Positions 32,273 through 43,019 of a DNA stretch of 64,000 bases are shown one piece after another; the stretch's first letter is position 1; each line of letters opens with the position of its first letter. The notes under the pieces are model-generated. The model searched no databases, was not told the DNA's origin, and was given only the letters and a program-made list of their open reading frames with translations. Made by a program: the position numbers and the translations under genes. This stretch comes from Apoderus coryli. Taxonomy: Eukaryota; Arthropoda; Insecta; Coleoptera; Attelabidae. The stretch is taken from contig OU452199.1 of assembly GCA_911728435.2 (NCBI GenBank), positions 8,318,860 through 8,382,859 of the forward strand. The letters run 5' to 3'.

Positions 32273-32543
32273 TATTATGTTCAATCATAATATGAAAATG
32301 TAGTACATTGTAATGCTGTTTCATTTTTGCTGGGCAACTAGTGAAATATTTAAAAATGCACGGGTAGATTTCCTGGTAATGACAAAAGTAGCATCGGTTA
32401 TGATGTTTAATTTATTCAAAAGCAATTAAACAGTCGTAGAAAAAGTATAGTGTGAAGCTCACATGAAATGACCATTTTCTACTCGTATGATTTGAAGCAA
32501 ACAATCATACTCGTAGGAAATATATGTCATTTCATGTTCGTTG
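32273..32543 (+). repeat. Dispersed repeat with terminal stem-loop, copy 1
   Basis: Matches 40785-41220 in the same orientation: ATGTTCAATCATAA, AATGCACGGGTA, TTTCCTGGTAATGACAAAAG and GTAGAAAAAGTATAGTGTGA are shared. This copy lacks about 200 bp found at 40900-41102. Its end folds: ACATGAAATGAC (32461-32472) pairs with GTCATTTCATGT (32526-32537), and TATGATT (32486-32492) with AATCATA (32503-32509) inside it. Confidence 0.75.
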
Positions 32544-33767
32544 GATTAAATATCCGATTAATTGTCCGACCGTATTTTTTAAAAAGTTAAAAATAATTTT
32601 TTTTAATACAAACAATAAACCTGTAAAAACATACAAGGATAATACCTCTGCCTAGAGTTTAATTAATATTCATTGGGACGCTAACAACAATAATGAAATC
32701 CATATCATTTTTTTTTATCTATTGTCATATTTTCGAAATAATATGAAAGAATTTCAATTAAATCTCAAATAGTACTTTCATATAAATTTGCTATTGATTT
32801 TGTTTTACATCGGTCCGCTTTAATGGAAAATTAAATTCTTCCCCTATTTTACATATCATTGGCAATCCAAATAAACTGTTGCCCTCGAGGCACAAATCTA
32901 TCTCCATATTTAACTCTAGAGTTGTAACTTTGGTAAGGCTGTCGGCAAACTGGAGAAATAACAACCGCGTGTATTTTTTTTTCTATTTATTAAATTGCAT
33001 GGGGTTTGTGAATATCTATATCCGACAAACTGCTGTAACAACCTATATTATCTCCTTTCATGTAATGTTGTTAAAAGAAGAAAAGCAACGGAAGTCCTGA
33101 TTTGTGATACTTTTGGAAAATATTTAAATTATTTTATATTGAACAATGCGAGAAGTATAGCTTTTCCACTGGACCACCAACGCGGATATCCTGCTATACA
33201 AAAACGAGGTGACGGTGGCCATGGATATATTGTAACGAAGGTAGTACAACCATAGCTGTTGTGAAACCGGGTTTGTCGGACTATTAGGTATGTATCCTGA
33301 AATTGGTGATTGTAACTCAATTTCGCGCCTTCAATTTATTATTCTTGGTAGATTTGAAGACATCTTCCGAATTCCTGCAATGCGTTTCTTTGAATTTTCA
33401 TACCAAAAGGGACGGTTTCAATGTGCACTTCTCCTGAACGTGACAGGAGCAGCCAATATAATATATACATTGGCTTCTGATTGTATGATTGATTTGATTA
33501 CAGATTGCTATGCTGACAGCGTTCGATTGAGTTTGGTTAGGTATGTTCCAAAAATCCATAAACATTTAAAAAGTTTTTAACACTTACCAGCGCTAGAAAA
33601 CTTGTCTGCATTTTATTTGGACTTTCGTGTCCAGTTTTGTTCTTACCTGAAAAGAAAATATTGAACTATCAAAAAAGAAATACAATTTTGAGCATAACGG
33701 TGGAATATACAAGAAATAAGATGATAGAAGATTTGTTTCATATGTAATATTTTGATAACAAAATATA
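32544..33767. other. Spacer with a short repeat and an unsupported open frame
   Basis: Holds the inverted copy of the CCTCGAGG repeat (32870-32912). A 96-codon plus frame at 33290-33580 (MYPEIGDCNSISRLQFIILG start) shows no domain I recognise and is not called with confidence. The rest is AT-rich. Confidence 0.35.
32870..32912 (-). repeat. Short conserved repeat with a CCTCGAGG core, copy 2, inverted
   Basis: AATAAACTGTTGCCCTCGAG then CTCCATATTT is the reverse complement of the matching parts of 4720-4770 and 59951-60005. Confidence 0.45.
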
Positions 33768-33769
33768 TA

Positions 33770-34109
33770 CAGGGTGGTCCAACGAAAAGTTTGCACCTAG
33801 CTTTTCTCTTTTTTTTGTAGTCGAATGCGAAAATGCTCGGACACGTCGATTTTGCTTTTGAGGGGGACACATTTTAAACATATTTTTCGATCTGCGCCTT
33901 TAACCCCCTAGCGGGGGTGAGTAACAACCCTAAAATTTTAAATGGAAAGAGGGGTCTAATGACATATCATTTGAAAGGACACAAAATTGTCTTTCTAATG
34001 ATACCCTATTTGTCGAATTTTACTAAAACAGTTAATACGAAAACGACTTTAAAGACATTAAGCCGATAATTTTGGTATTAATGAGAAATACAAATAAGTT
34101 TTAATTATT
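33770..34109 (+). repeat. Left terminal inverted repeat of the DD41D element
   Basis: 340 bp, reverse complement of 35517-35856. It contains a G+C-richer inner patch, CCCCCTAGCGGGGGTGAG, that is itself a small palindrome (CCCCCTAGCGGGGG), possibly a structural or transposase-binding site. Confidence 0.95.
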
Positions 34110-34338
34110 ACGACTGAAAACAACTACAATCATTTCTAAATTATTTACTTTGAAGAAAAACGGGATTTCAAAAACACTATCTTATTTATCAGAACTAAAT
34201 TCCTCACTAATCGTTTGCGTTTTTTGTTGAAATAAAAACTGCAGATACGTGTAGGAAAAGAATTTACACCGTTTATTTTAGTCTTTTCATTGATTCAGTT
34301 TGGTTGCTTCTCAAGTTATTTTACTTTTACCGTACAAA

Positions 34339-35412
34339 ATGATTTATTCCATTCTAGAACGAGTTGAAATTGTTAAACTTTATTTTCAAAATAATAGTAG
34401 TGCTAGACTTACGGCTCGCTTATTTAATGAGAGACATCCCGATAAAAATGTGAATGATGTGTACGTTGGCAAGTTAGTTAAAAAGTTTGTAGATACCGGA
34501 TCTGTCTGTAATGTAAAACACCAGCCGCAGAAACCGATCAGAAATGAAGCTATGGAAGTCGCTGTTTTAGGGCATGTTGAAATGGATCATAGTCAAAGTA
34601 CCCGTCAACTAGCTGTAGCCTCAGGTGTCTCCCGTTCGTCCATAATACGAATTTTAAAAGCGTACAAATTTCATCCGTACAAAATCAAATTAGTACAGGA
34701 ACTAAATGAGGATGATCCTGATAGAAGGCTGCAATTTTGTGAAGCAATGAGCCAGCGTTTAATTGAAGATCCGCAATTATTATTTAACATTTGTTTTTCC
34801 GACGAATGCACATTTTATTTGAATGGAGCTGTAAATAGGCACAATTGCCGTTACTGGGATGACAGTAACCCACATTTATTCCGTGAGGTTCATACCCAGT
34901 ATCCTCAAAAAATAAACGTCTGGTGTGGCATATTAGGAAATCATATTATAGGACCACTTTTTATTCCTGGAAATTTAACTGGTGAAGTGTACCTAAACAT
35001 GCTTGAAGACACAATTGATCCTTTAATAACACAAATAATAGAAGATGACCAAAATCATACTGCTGATCGGCTTTATTTCCAGCAAGATGGAGCACCTCCG
35101 CACTATGTGGCTCCTGTAAGACAGTTCTTAGATGACCGGTTCCCTGGACGGTGGATTGGAAGGAGGGGCCCAATTGAATGGCCTGCCAGGTCACCGGATT
35201 TATCGCCTTTAGACTTTTTTCTTTGGGGGCACTTAAAAAATAAATGTTTTGCCACGAAGCCCGAGTCCATAGAAGATCTTCGCCAACGCATTACAGAAGA
35301 GTGCAGAAACATAACACCTGATATGCTACAAAATGTTAGAAATAGATTTGAACAAAATCTGTATTATTGTATGGAATCAAATGGGTCACATTTTCAACAT
35401 TTGTTAATGTAA
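34339..35412 (+). CDS. DD41D transposase, apparently intact, 357 codons
   Basis: A cut-and-paste transposase acting on its own element's ends. I chose ATG 34339 (MIYSILERVEIVKLYFQNNS, context CAAAATG) over the in-frame ATG at 34300, whose extra 13 residues look non-conserved. Two helix-turn-helix regions lie in residues 1-110 (ERVEIVKLYF...ARLFNERHP and STRQLAVASGVSRSSIIRIL). The catalytic residues are Asp155 in FSDECTF, Asp250 in FQQDGAPPHY and Asp292 in SPDLSPLDFF; 41 residues separate the last two, defining DD41D. NVWCGILGNHIIGPLFIPG and RRGPIEWPARSPDL are typical of the superfamily. The tail ends SNGSHFQHLLM. An AATAAA signal follows at 35419-35424. No stop or frameshift is present. Confidence 0.95.
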   Translation: MIYSILERVEIVKLYFQNNSSARLTARLFNERHPDKNVNDVYVGKLVKKFVDTGSVCNVKHQPQKPIRNEAMEVAVLGHVEMDHSQSTRQLAVASGVSRSSIIRILKAYKFHPYKIKLVQELNEDDPDRRLQFCEAMSQRLIEDPQLLFNICFSDECTFYLNGAVNRHNCRYWDDSNPHLFREVHTQYPQKINVWCGILGNHIIGPLFIPGNLTGEVYLNMLEDTIDPLITQIIEDDQNHTADRLYFQQDGAPPHYVAPVRQFLDDRFPGRWIGRRGPIEWPARSPDLSPLDFFLWGHLKNKCFATKPESIEDLRQRITEECRNITPDMLQNVRNRFEQNLYYCMESNGSHFQHLLM

Positions 35413-35516
35413 CGTTTTAATAAATCAATTTAACAGCTTGTTTACTTTTTTTACAAAGCAATGTTAAAACTAACAAACAATGGAATGTACTAACGATTGC
35501 AGGTGTTTTCACTCGC

Positions 35517-35856
35517 AATAATTAAAACTTATTTGTATTTCTCATTAATACCAAAATTATCGGCTTAATGTCTTTAAAGTCGTTTTCGTATTAACTGTTT
35601 TAGTAAAATTCGACAAATAGGGTATCATTAGAAAGACAATTTTGTGTCCTTTCAAATGATATGTCATTAGACCCCTCTTTCCATTTAAAATTTTAGGGTT
35701 GTTACTCACCCCCGCTAGGGGGTTAAAGGCGCAGATCGAAAAATATGTTTAAAATGTGTCCCCCTCAAAAGCAAAATCGACGTGTCCGAGCATTTTCGCA
35801 TTCGACTACAAAAAAAAGAGAAAAGCTAGGTGCAAACTTTTCGTTGGACCACCCTG
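35517..35856 (-). repeat. Right terminal inverted repeat of the DD41D element
   Basis: Reverse complement of 33770-34109, no mismatch seen. It ends CGTTGGACCACCCTG next to TA. Confidence 0.95.
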
Positions 35857-35858
35857 TA

Positions 35859-37072
35859 TATTTCATCGAGTGGAGTCCCTCTTTTAACACCAAATTTGTG
35901 ACGCGGTTCATGTTTAAGAACCTCTTTTTAGCGGAGTCCCTGCTAGGGTGCTAAATTTGTGACGCACTTCCCTTTTATCGAACTCTCGCATTACGATTTC
36001 ATGTTTCTAATCGTATTAGATATTAGTTTACAATGTGTATATAATTATATTAATTTATTTTTATTAATGAATTAATTTATCTAATTTATATAGCTACGGC
36101 TCTGCTAAAACAATTTAAATATTTGAACATAATTAACTATCATAAAACGCTAGCTATCTTATTCAACGAAAACAGGGCATGGATTTCTGACAATCAAAAC
36201 AAGTTTAAAATATACCATGTGTTTTAACATACGTTTAAATAGTCAGCGCAATGCAACGTTTACTTTTGTTGAGGCTTCATTGAAGGGAAACATTTTTAAA
36301 ATAGTTCTCAAATCGCCACTTTTTTCATTAAAGTAATGTCATTAGAAAAGAAAACAGATTTGTGTTTTATTCTTATGGAATCTACTCGCTTAAACAACAT
36401 ACCAACTTACAATGCAAGGCTGCAAGTCTGTTTTTCAAATTATCGCTATTCTACAGCTCGTACTCATTATTCGCGCAATACCTTAATTAATCCGACAATA
36501 CTTATTTAACCACACAATTAATTTCCCCAAGATTATTTTATTTTATTGTGATTATTTGATTTTATTTTGAAAAAATTCCATATTATTTTTATTTTATTCA
36601 ATTCAAATCATTCATCTGGCAACAATCAAGAAAATATGAGAAATTCGGTGATTCCACACTTTATTTGAGGATTTTCACCATAAACATATTCCAGAACATT
36701 TTTCTCAATAAATCCACACATTACACAACAGATTTTCACATGGAACATTATTAGATACTTGATTTTACAACAAATTTAATTTACTCAACTCCCACAACAA
36801 TATAAGAAATATTAAAACATAATTTTATCTAAAAAAACCAATAATTTATACTCATTTATTTTACTACTATTCACGTGAACTAAATCTGGCAGAATTGTTT
36901 TTAAATGACACATGTTGACACATTTGGCATTCGAATATTGATTTTTTACCGTCCTCACCAGACGGGTTACAATTTCAATAATAATAAAAAAAGTTCAATG
37001 ACCCCAATATGTGTAGACTGGCTACAATTTCATCAATAATAATAAAAAAAATCAATAAACTAAGTCATAGAC
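35859..37072. other. AT-rich spacer with a short direct repeat at its start
   Basis: Two copies of a 35-bp motif (GGAGTCCCT ... AAATTTGTGACGC) lie 61 bp apart at 35872-35905 and 35933-35967. Nothing else was recognised; two TTTCA(A)TAATAATAAAAAAA tracts occur near 36975 and 37030. Confidence 0.45.
35872..35967 (+). repeat. Short direct repeat pair, 61-bp period
   Basis: GGAGTCCCTCTTTTAACACC and GGAGTCCCTGCTAGGGTGCT, each followed by AAATTTGTGACGC. It may be the edge of a tandem array or a transposon remnant beside the DD41D insertion. Confidence 0.6.
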
Positions 37073-38642
37073 ATGCAAGAAATGTATCGATATATTCTTT
37101 CTTTCTTTACACTGAAAAAAAGATTTGTTTGGATCAAAAAAAAATGGAGTTGAACCAAACAAATATTTCTTCGGTATACGACAAACAACCCTTGTACTTG
37201 AGACAAATACATGGTTTATTTTAAATACCCAAATAGTATTTGTTTAATTTAAATAAATATTTATTTGACTTAGTACTTATACTTACTTGTTAACAAGGCC
37301 CAAAAATGTAAGGATATATTTGTTTGCTTGAACTAACTAGAGTTATTTAGAAGAAAGACACCATGTACTTGGCCCAAAGGTGCTGCTACTTAGAATAAAT
37401 AAATATTTGTTTATTCTGAATAAACATTTTTTTATATTAAATATATGATTTGTTCTATCCAAACAAATAATTTGTTCCGGAAAATCTGATATTTTGCTTG
37501 TTACAAATAACTATTTATTTCTCCAAACATGTTGTTTTCTAGAAATTAATTCACAAATATTTTTGTTAATAAAACTAGGAACTGTTTGGAAGAATTGTTC
37601 AAAAAATACTTACACACGTAATTGTTTCATTTGAAACACCCTCTAGATCTGATTTAAGATTGAAGAATGAACCTATTACGCCTATTACCAGATTTTGCCG
37701 GATTATATTATTTATTTGGGTAGAACAAATAATATATTTAAAACAAAAAAATGTTTATTTATATCGGTACACCTAATACGCCTAGTTGATTTCGCGTTTG
37801 ACTTAAACGACCGTGAATATGTGTCAAACAAATATTTGTTTGAACTGAATAAATATTTCATTGGGTGAGTTCCTTGTTGGTCCCTAAATAGTAACAAGCC
37901 GCCATCTTTGTATTAAATACTATTAAATAAAATCTCAATTTCAAGATTATTTACACATTATCCACGTGTATCTACTACCCTTATTTTATCAATTCACTAC
38001 GATAATATAAAAAAAGGATCTCATTATAATATTAGGTTTAGGTATGTATACACATACTTACATGAAATAAAAAATCATTCATTAGTACTCAAGCATTTTA
38101 AGATTTTTTTGTTTTAATTATAATTAACTTATAACATTTAGGCACTTACATTCGAAAAGGGATCATATAAATAGGTACCCTAGGTTCCACACCACTATAA
38201 TAACGATTCAACGGACATTATTTTTTTATTTATTATATAATATATAAGTCATAACTAACACAATTAAAACCACCTTCTATATTGGACTAATACTAAACTA
38301 AAACGCGTGCGCTATGGAGTTGAATCCCCACAGCCATGCGCGTCGGCTTATTTTATTATTATTTATTTGATTCAATTAACGGTCGACTTGTTTCAAATAA
38401 CCAGGAACTCGCTTTAATCTGTTATTTAAATTAAATAAATATTTATTTCTGCCAAAGCACTCCAGGCCAAATAAATATTTTACAAAAATCAAATAACTCT
38501 ATTTATTCCGGACAAACACTGTTTATTTGAGTCAATTAAATTTTGTTTCAGTTAAACAAATAAAAGCCAAATAATTGTTTATTAGGGTTCATTTTTAGAT
38601 TTTTTAGTGTATTAGAGATGCAAGAAATGTATTGATATATTC
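37073..38642. mobile_element. Possible 1.5-kb insertion flanked by 25-bp direct repeats
   Basis: ATGCAAGAAATGTAT(C/T)GATATATTC occurs at 37073-37097 and again at 38618-38642, 24 of 25 bases identical. Between them the sequence starts near ACACTGAAAAAAAGAT and ends near GATTTTTTAGTGT, a rough inverted match (ACACT...AAAAAA). The interior repeatedly uses AAATAAATATTTATTT and CAAACAAATATTTGTTTGAA motifs (about 37140-37270, 37390-37460, 37720-37850, 38430-38580). No gene is supported. Superfamily unknown. Confidence 0.45.
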
Positions 38643-38652
38643 CATTCGATCT

Positions 38653-38724
38653 CAATTTCTTTTTAAGGTTGAACTATTGTCTCGAGGTATGCAACTGAGT
38701 CTATTGACCGCTTGTATTATTAAT
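38653..38724 (+). repeat. Dispersed repeat fragment, also at 13864-13920
   Basis: AATTTCTTTTTAAGGTTGAA, then AACTGAGTCTATTGACCG and TGTATTATTAATAA. It lies directly after the right 25-bp repeat. Confidence 0.55.
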
Positions 38725-39156
38725 AATCAGCGTATGTTTAATTAAAATAACTTAATATATAGTACCTATAAATGAGACATGGCATAATACCCTTATTACT
38801 CTTTATTAATTAAAGTCTATTTTATAAGCGATAAATATTATATATTATAGCATATGAACAAGATGTTCCTGTATATTATACCAATATATAACTGATCTAT
38901 TCATGATTATGTATACTAAAATCTTTTATTCGATAGAATTTGTTAGAATTTCCCTATCAGCTTTTCAATTTGGTTTTCCACTAATTAACCAGGCAGAATA
39001 ATTAAAATTTTATACACTACATTAATAAATAGTTTAACTGTATATATACCAAAATACATAGCGAGCTTTTAAGCTAAAACATCTATTGATAAATTGAAAC
39101 AATTTTACATATTTTATGAGTAATAACAACACATATTGTAATAACTTTGGAATGCT

Positions 39157-39184
39157 GGATAAATTTATTAATATAAATTTATCC
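39157..39184. repeat. Inverted repeat, 12-bp perfect arms, 4-base spacer
   Basis: GGATAAATTTAT, TAAT, ATAAATTTATCC. No associated gene. Confidence 0.85.
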
Positions 39185-39487
39185 AACATACATATAACGG
39201 AGCTCATTAGTTATTTGGAATTTCTAGACAACAAAAACCTTTCTGCGCGCCACATGCCTTGTATGGTATCATAGTAGTATAAGACTAAATTAATTCTGAA
39301 ATTCCAAGCATAGAAACGTAATATGGCTACACGCTACAGATAATATGTTGTCTCATTAAATAAGAATGAATAAAGATTATGTTTACTATAGGAACATAAT
39401 TCATGCCTGTCTTTGATTTAATATATCGGATATTAGTTAGTTTCGCCAAATTGTTTAGTTGGTCTTTCCGTTCAAATTAAAAATTTC

Positions 39488-39670
39488 TTATCCCGCAGTA
39501 TCCACTTGGTTAAGATCTGAATTGTAGCTATCGTCACCAGTAGAAGCTGATACGCCATAACAAGTTTTTACTTTCTTAAAAAATGTATGGATTTGCATGG
39601 TTATGAAGATCTGGTTGAACAATTTCTGCTTACAATATTCAACAGCTTTGTCAATTAACTCAAACCAAAA
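39488..39670 (-). CDS. Unidentified open frame without clear start
   Basis: About 60 codons are open on the minus strand between stops, including FELIDKAVEYCKQKLFNQIF and YGVSASTGDDSYNSDLNQVD, ending AG and TAA at 39488-39490. Codon use is less AT-biased than the surroundings. No family is recognised and no acceptor site in the right frame was found. It may be a degraded transposon or exon. Confidence 0.15.
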   Translation of the reverse strand, partial: FWFELIDKAVEYCKQKLFNQIFITMQIHTFFKKVKTCYGVSASTGDDSYNSDLNQVDTAG

Positions 39671-40527
39671 TCAAATTAATTTCGCTGAACCTCGTAGAAG
39701 CAATTTAACAAGCTAAAAATGCGTGAAGATGGTATTTTCCAAAAGCTTCCAAAAATACGACTTGGGAAACACTGCGTCATCTTGGGAAATGATCCTCTGA
39801 AGATTTGCTTCATTGAGTGATGTAGCCAAGATTAGAAACCTGCGACGTTTACATGAAACCCAACTATCAGGGTGGAATTAATCGTATTCGATGGCTACTC
39901 TGCGAGAGTTATACGAAAGATACCGACAGTATAAGACAAAAAGTCAACTTGTCCTCTTCATGCAAGTGTTCTTATCGTAGCCTGAAGCTCCGAAACATGT
40001 TTGGTAGTTAATATATTTGTTTTATTTCGTGGAAGATTGACTTTCATTCCTATTAAATAGAATTTACTCGACTCCAGAATGAAGATTTGTTTTTATTGCT
40101 TAATAAGATAAAACTATAAAATATTGGTGTTTCGATTTAAAAATATTGACTTTTGACAGTCTTTATTAATATATACCAAAACTGTTTTAAGTTCTCATAA
40201 AATGACAATTTTTTTCATAGTTAAGGAAAATTTGATTTTCGAGCCCGCAGACACGATGAGACTTAAATTAGGATAGGACAGGACAATGGCAAAATGTAGT
40301 TGAAAAACGTTTTAAGTTTTTATCTCGTAAACGAAGCAACATATTAAAAAAAATCGGTTGTGTCGCCCCAAAACCTTCCCGACGCGATATAATACTCGTA
40401 AATATAATCAAAAATATATGCGTAACGAAACACAATTTTAATAATTATTATAATTATATTATTCATTATTTCCAATAAACTAACGTAACAAACTAACTAC
40501 TTTACTCAAAAATTAGAAAAAATTTTT

Positions 40528-40576
40528 GCCCGAGCATGCGAAGCGAACGCTCTAACAAGACGCCACCCGACCCTCT
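40528..40576 (-). repeat. tRNA-like head, possible SINE fragment
   Basis: On the minus strand, GTGGCGTCTTGTTAGAGCG and TTCGCTTCGCATGC resemble the D-arm/A box and anticodon arm of a tRNA. The expected B box (GGTTCRANNCC) does not follow within 60 bases, so it is not a functional tRNA gene. It could be the head of an old tRNA-derived SINE. Confidence 0.3.
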
Positions 40577-40784
40577 TTGAAAAATGTATTTTAATTGTTA
40601 TAAGATATTATGTTCCAACTACCTAACTGGTGAAATTTTAAACACACACATACAGACAGACAGACTTCCATCTGGAAATGGTCTTAATCATCTTCGTTCT
40701 TCCAAATGGTTATATCCATCTTTATCGCCATGTTTTTTGCGCGTTCACAATAATATTTTTTTCTATGACTTCTTTAAATGCCTT

Positions 40785-41220
40785 TATTATATGTTCAATC
40801 ATAAGTTGAAAATGTAGCACATTGTAATGCTGTTTTTCATTTAAAATATTTAAAAATGCACGGGTAAATTTCCTGGTAATGACAAAAGTAGCATCGGTTT
40901 TGAAAAATCACCATAGCAATGCCGACATTACAATTAAACCAAATTGACAGTTTATTATTATTATATAAGTAATGAAAAACAGTGATAGTGAATATAGTTT
41001 CACACCACCTAACAAATTTAATACTTTTAACTCATCGTATTTAGGCTTACGCCAACAGGGCGAGTATAGGTAAGTTTCGAAAAACAAATATTTTCCTAAA
41101 AATTATGATGTTTAATTTATTGAAAAGCATTAAAACAGTCGTAGAAAAAGTATAGTGTGAAACTCACATGAAATGACCATTTCTTACTCGTAGGAAATAT
41201 ATGTAATTTCATGTTCATTG
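40785..41220 (+). repeat. Dispersed repeat, copy 2, longer form
   Basis: Copy of 32273-32543 with about 200 extra bases at 40900-41102. At its end it lacks the 30-base segment between the two ACTCGTA repeats that is present in copy 1, so the inner hairpin is gone while the outer ACATGAAATG/ATTTCATGT pairing remains. Confidence 0.75.
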
Positions 41221-42497
41221 CACAATATTACTATTCCCTGTGGGGGAAAGTAATACAACAGTTAAAAAATTTGTAGTTTTAGTTGCGTTACCTCAAGACA
41301 AAATGGAAATTAAATCAATGCAAGGCGAACATTTTTTGTCAATAATTTGATCCCGATTCGCCGTAAAACTCCTAGATGTTCATAATGGCTTACCACCAGG
41401 GGCGGCTAGTCCTATGAGGCAAGTGAGGGCCTGCCTAACTTTTTAACCAATTAACATTTTTTTACTGTTCAAAAATGGCGCGCAGATTGATAGATTGTAT
41501 ACCTATTATACCTACGCACATCGCACATGATGATTTGTTTTAAATTATGAAAAGAACTGTCATGTACTCGTATATAAATCGTCCATTTAATGCTCGCTAT
41601 CCAATGAGGCAACAATGCCCTGCCCGTCGGCGAACGCAGAACGAGAGTAGGCCAACGTCAATAAAAACATCCATACTGGCCGTAATTTAATAATTTTAAG
41701 TCAGAGGCAGTGCCTCTAATCCCTATGCACGGCGAGTTGCCACTTTTAATTATTGCTATCTACTACCACATTGATTAATATTAGTCTCCGATTTTCTTAT
41801 TAAATAGAAACTGATCAGCTAACATATTTATGTGTTGTATACTAAGTTTTTTTTTTAATTTAATAATTTATGTTTACTAATTTATGTGAGTTGAGTTGAT
41901 AATCTATTGTATTGCTATAAATTACATACCTATTCATTTATCACAGGCACCACACACACTCATGTACGTATTTTATTTTCAAAGTATTTATTATAAGAGT
42001 ACACATTCCATTTAGCTCTATCAACGTTAAACTTGAAACACATTAATATCAGTTGGAGTTGCACAATTCTGTCTAGCATAGTAGGTATTACTGCAGCAAT
42101 ACATTAATGTGTGAAACAAAGATAGAAAGTGAGGCTATGCCTCTTCAAGCGTTTTTAGATATACAGCAAATTGAGTGACTGAAACAAAACATCCACGTCT
42201 GTATTCATTTATTACTTAGCGTTCTCTCGCTTTGACATTATCTTTGATCTTTGTTCAATGCATCTTTCTGTTTTCTTTTGCTTTCTTATGTTTTGATTAT
42301 AATATTATTATAGGTAGTACCTACCTATTTTGTAAATTATCATTATTTCTTTCTGGTTTTTCTTTATAATAATCGTAATAAATTAAGGGACACTAGGGAC
42401 AGACAATAAATACAATAAATAAATAGGTATTTAGTAATTTTTCGTGTAGAGATTCTTAAAGTGAAGCATTTTTTTTGTTCTAGTGTATTGATAGTGA

Positions 42498-42997
42498 ATG
42501 GTTAATAGTATGGAAAATATGGATGTTCTAGGTCCAGGCTGTAGTGCACCAACGCCGACAGTAGTACAAGTAAACGTAGATTTAGAAATTCGAAATTCTG
42601 GGGATATAATCAATTATTTAATATATCGGCGGTCATTTTCAAAGCGATACGACGATAAACTATACGTCGTTCAAGAATTAGCGAGGCCTATTCCAGATTT
42701 ATATAAATATTTAATAAATATTGGCTCCGTGGGAAAAACTAGGGGTTTTAATAATGATTGCTACAAAAAGTTTGATTGGTTAGCTGGGAACGCGGTGTTA
42801 AAAAAAAATATTTTGTTGACCTTGTGTCATGTTTTCTGTATCTAATAATACATAGTCTAAAAATGGGTCTTCTGAAAAATTTAGCTCGTATTCTGGCTAT
42901 TCATGACAAAAGTGCTGCACATATTGGATGTAAATGTAAATTACTTATTACAATAAAAAAAAAAAAATCATCGTCTTCACTATTTAAATTTAAATAG
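42498..42997 (+). pseudogene. hAT transposase N-terminus with TTF-type zinc finger, broken
   Basis: The frame from ATG 42498 reads MVNSMENMDVLGPGCSAPTP, then VQVNVDLEIRNSGDI, then ELARPIPDLYKYLINIG and FNNDCYKKFDWLAGN. The RPxPDL and YxKFDWLAG elements are those that open the TTF zinc finger in ZMYM1-like hAT transposases. A poly-A-caused frameshift near 42800 moves the reading to a second frame (to 42997) with GLLKNLARILAIHDKSAAHI followed by GC, the distal His/Cys part of the same finger. The finger's first Cys pair is not readable in one frame, and the catalytic domain and dimerisation region are missing. Confidence 0.6.
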
Positions 42998-43019
42998 TGG
43001 AGACGTGTTTTATTGTAAT
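42948..43019. repeat. Long hairpin, about 32-bp arms, no loop
   Basis: ATTACAATAAAA ... CGTCTTCACTATTTAAA is followed directly by TTTAAATAGTGGAGACG ... TTTTATTGTAAT. The inner 16 bases pair with one mismatch and the outer 12 pair perfectly, with a poly-A bulge on the left arm. It lies at the end of the transposase fragment inside the hAT copy. Confidence 0.8.

Larger units (their letters stand above)
33768..35858 (+). mobile_element. Intact DD41D transposon (Tc1/mariner superfamily, rosa-like group) with 340-bp terminal inverted repeats
   Basis: The element spans 33770-35856 (2087 bp) between TA duplications. The left arm 33770-34109 and right arm 35517-35856 are reverse complements that I read as identical over all 340 bp, including an eight-T run; the first mismatch lies just inside. 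The ends begin CAGGGTGGTCCAACGAAAAG. Between the arms is one uninterrupted transposase gene with a polyadenylation signal after it. Identical long arms and an intact gene indicate a recent insertion. It is the only element in the window that could be autonomous. Confidence 0.95.
38725..40527. other. AT-rich spacer with one palindrome and one unidentified open frame
   Basis: Apart from the entries at 39157-39184 and 39488-39670, nothing is recognised. The patch 39470-40000 is less AT-rich and may be an old coding relic in several frames. Confidence 0.4.
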
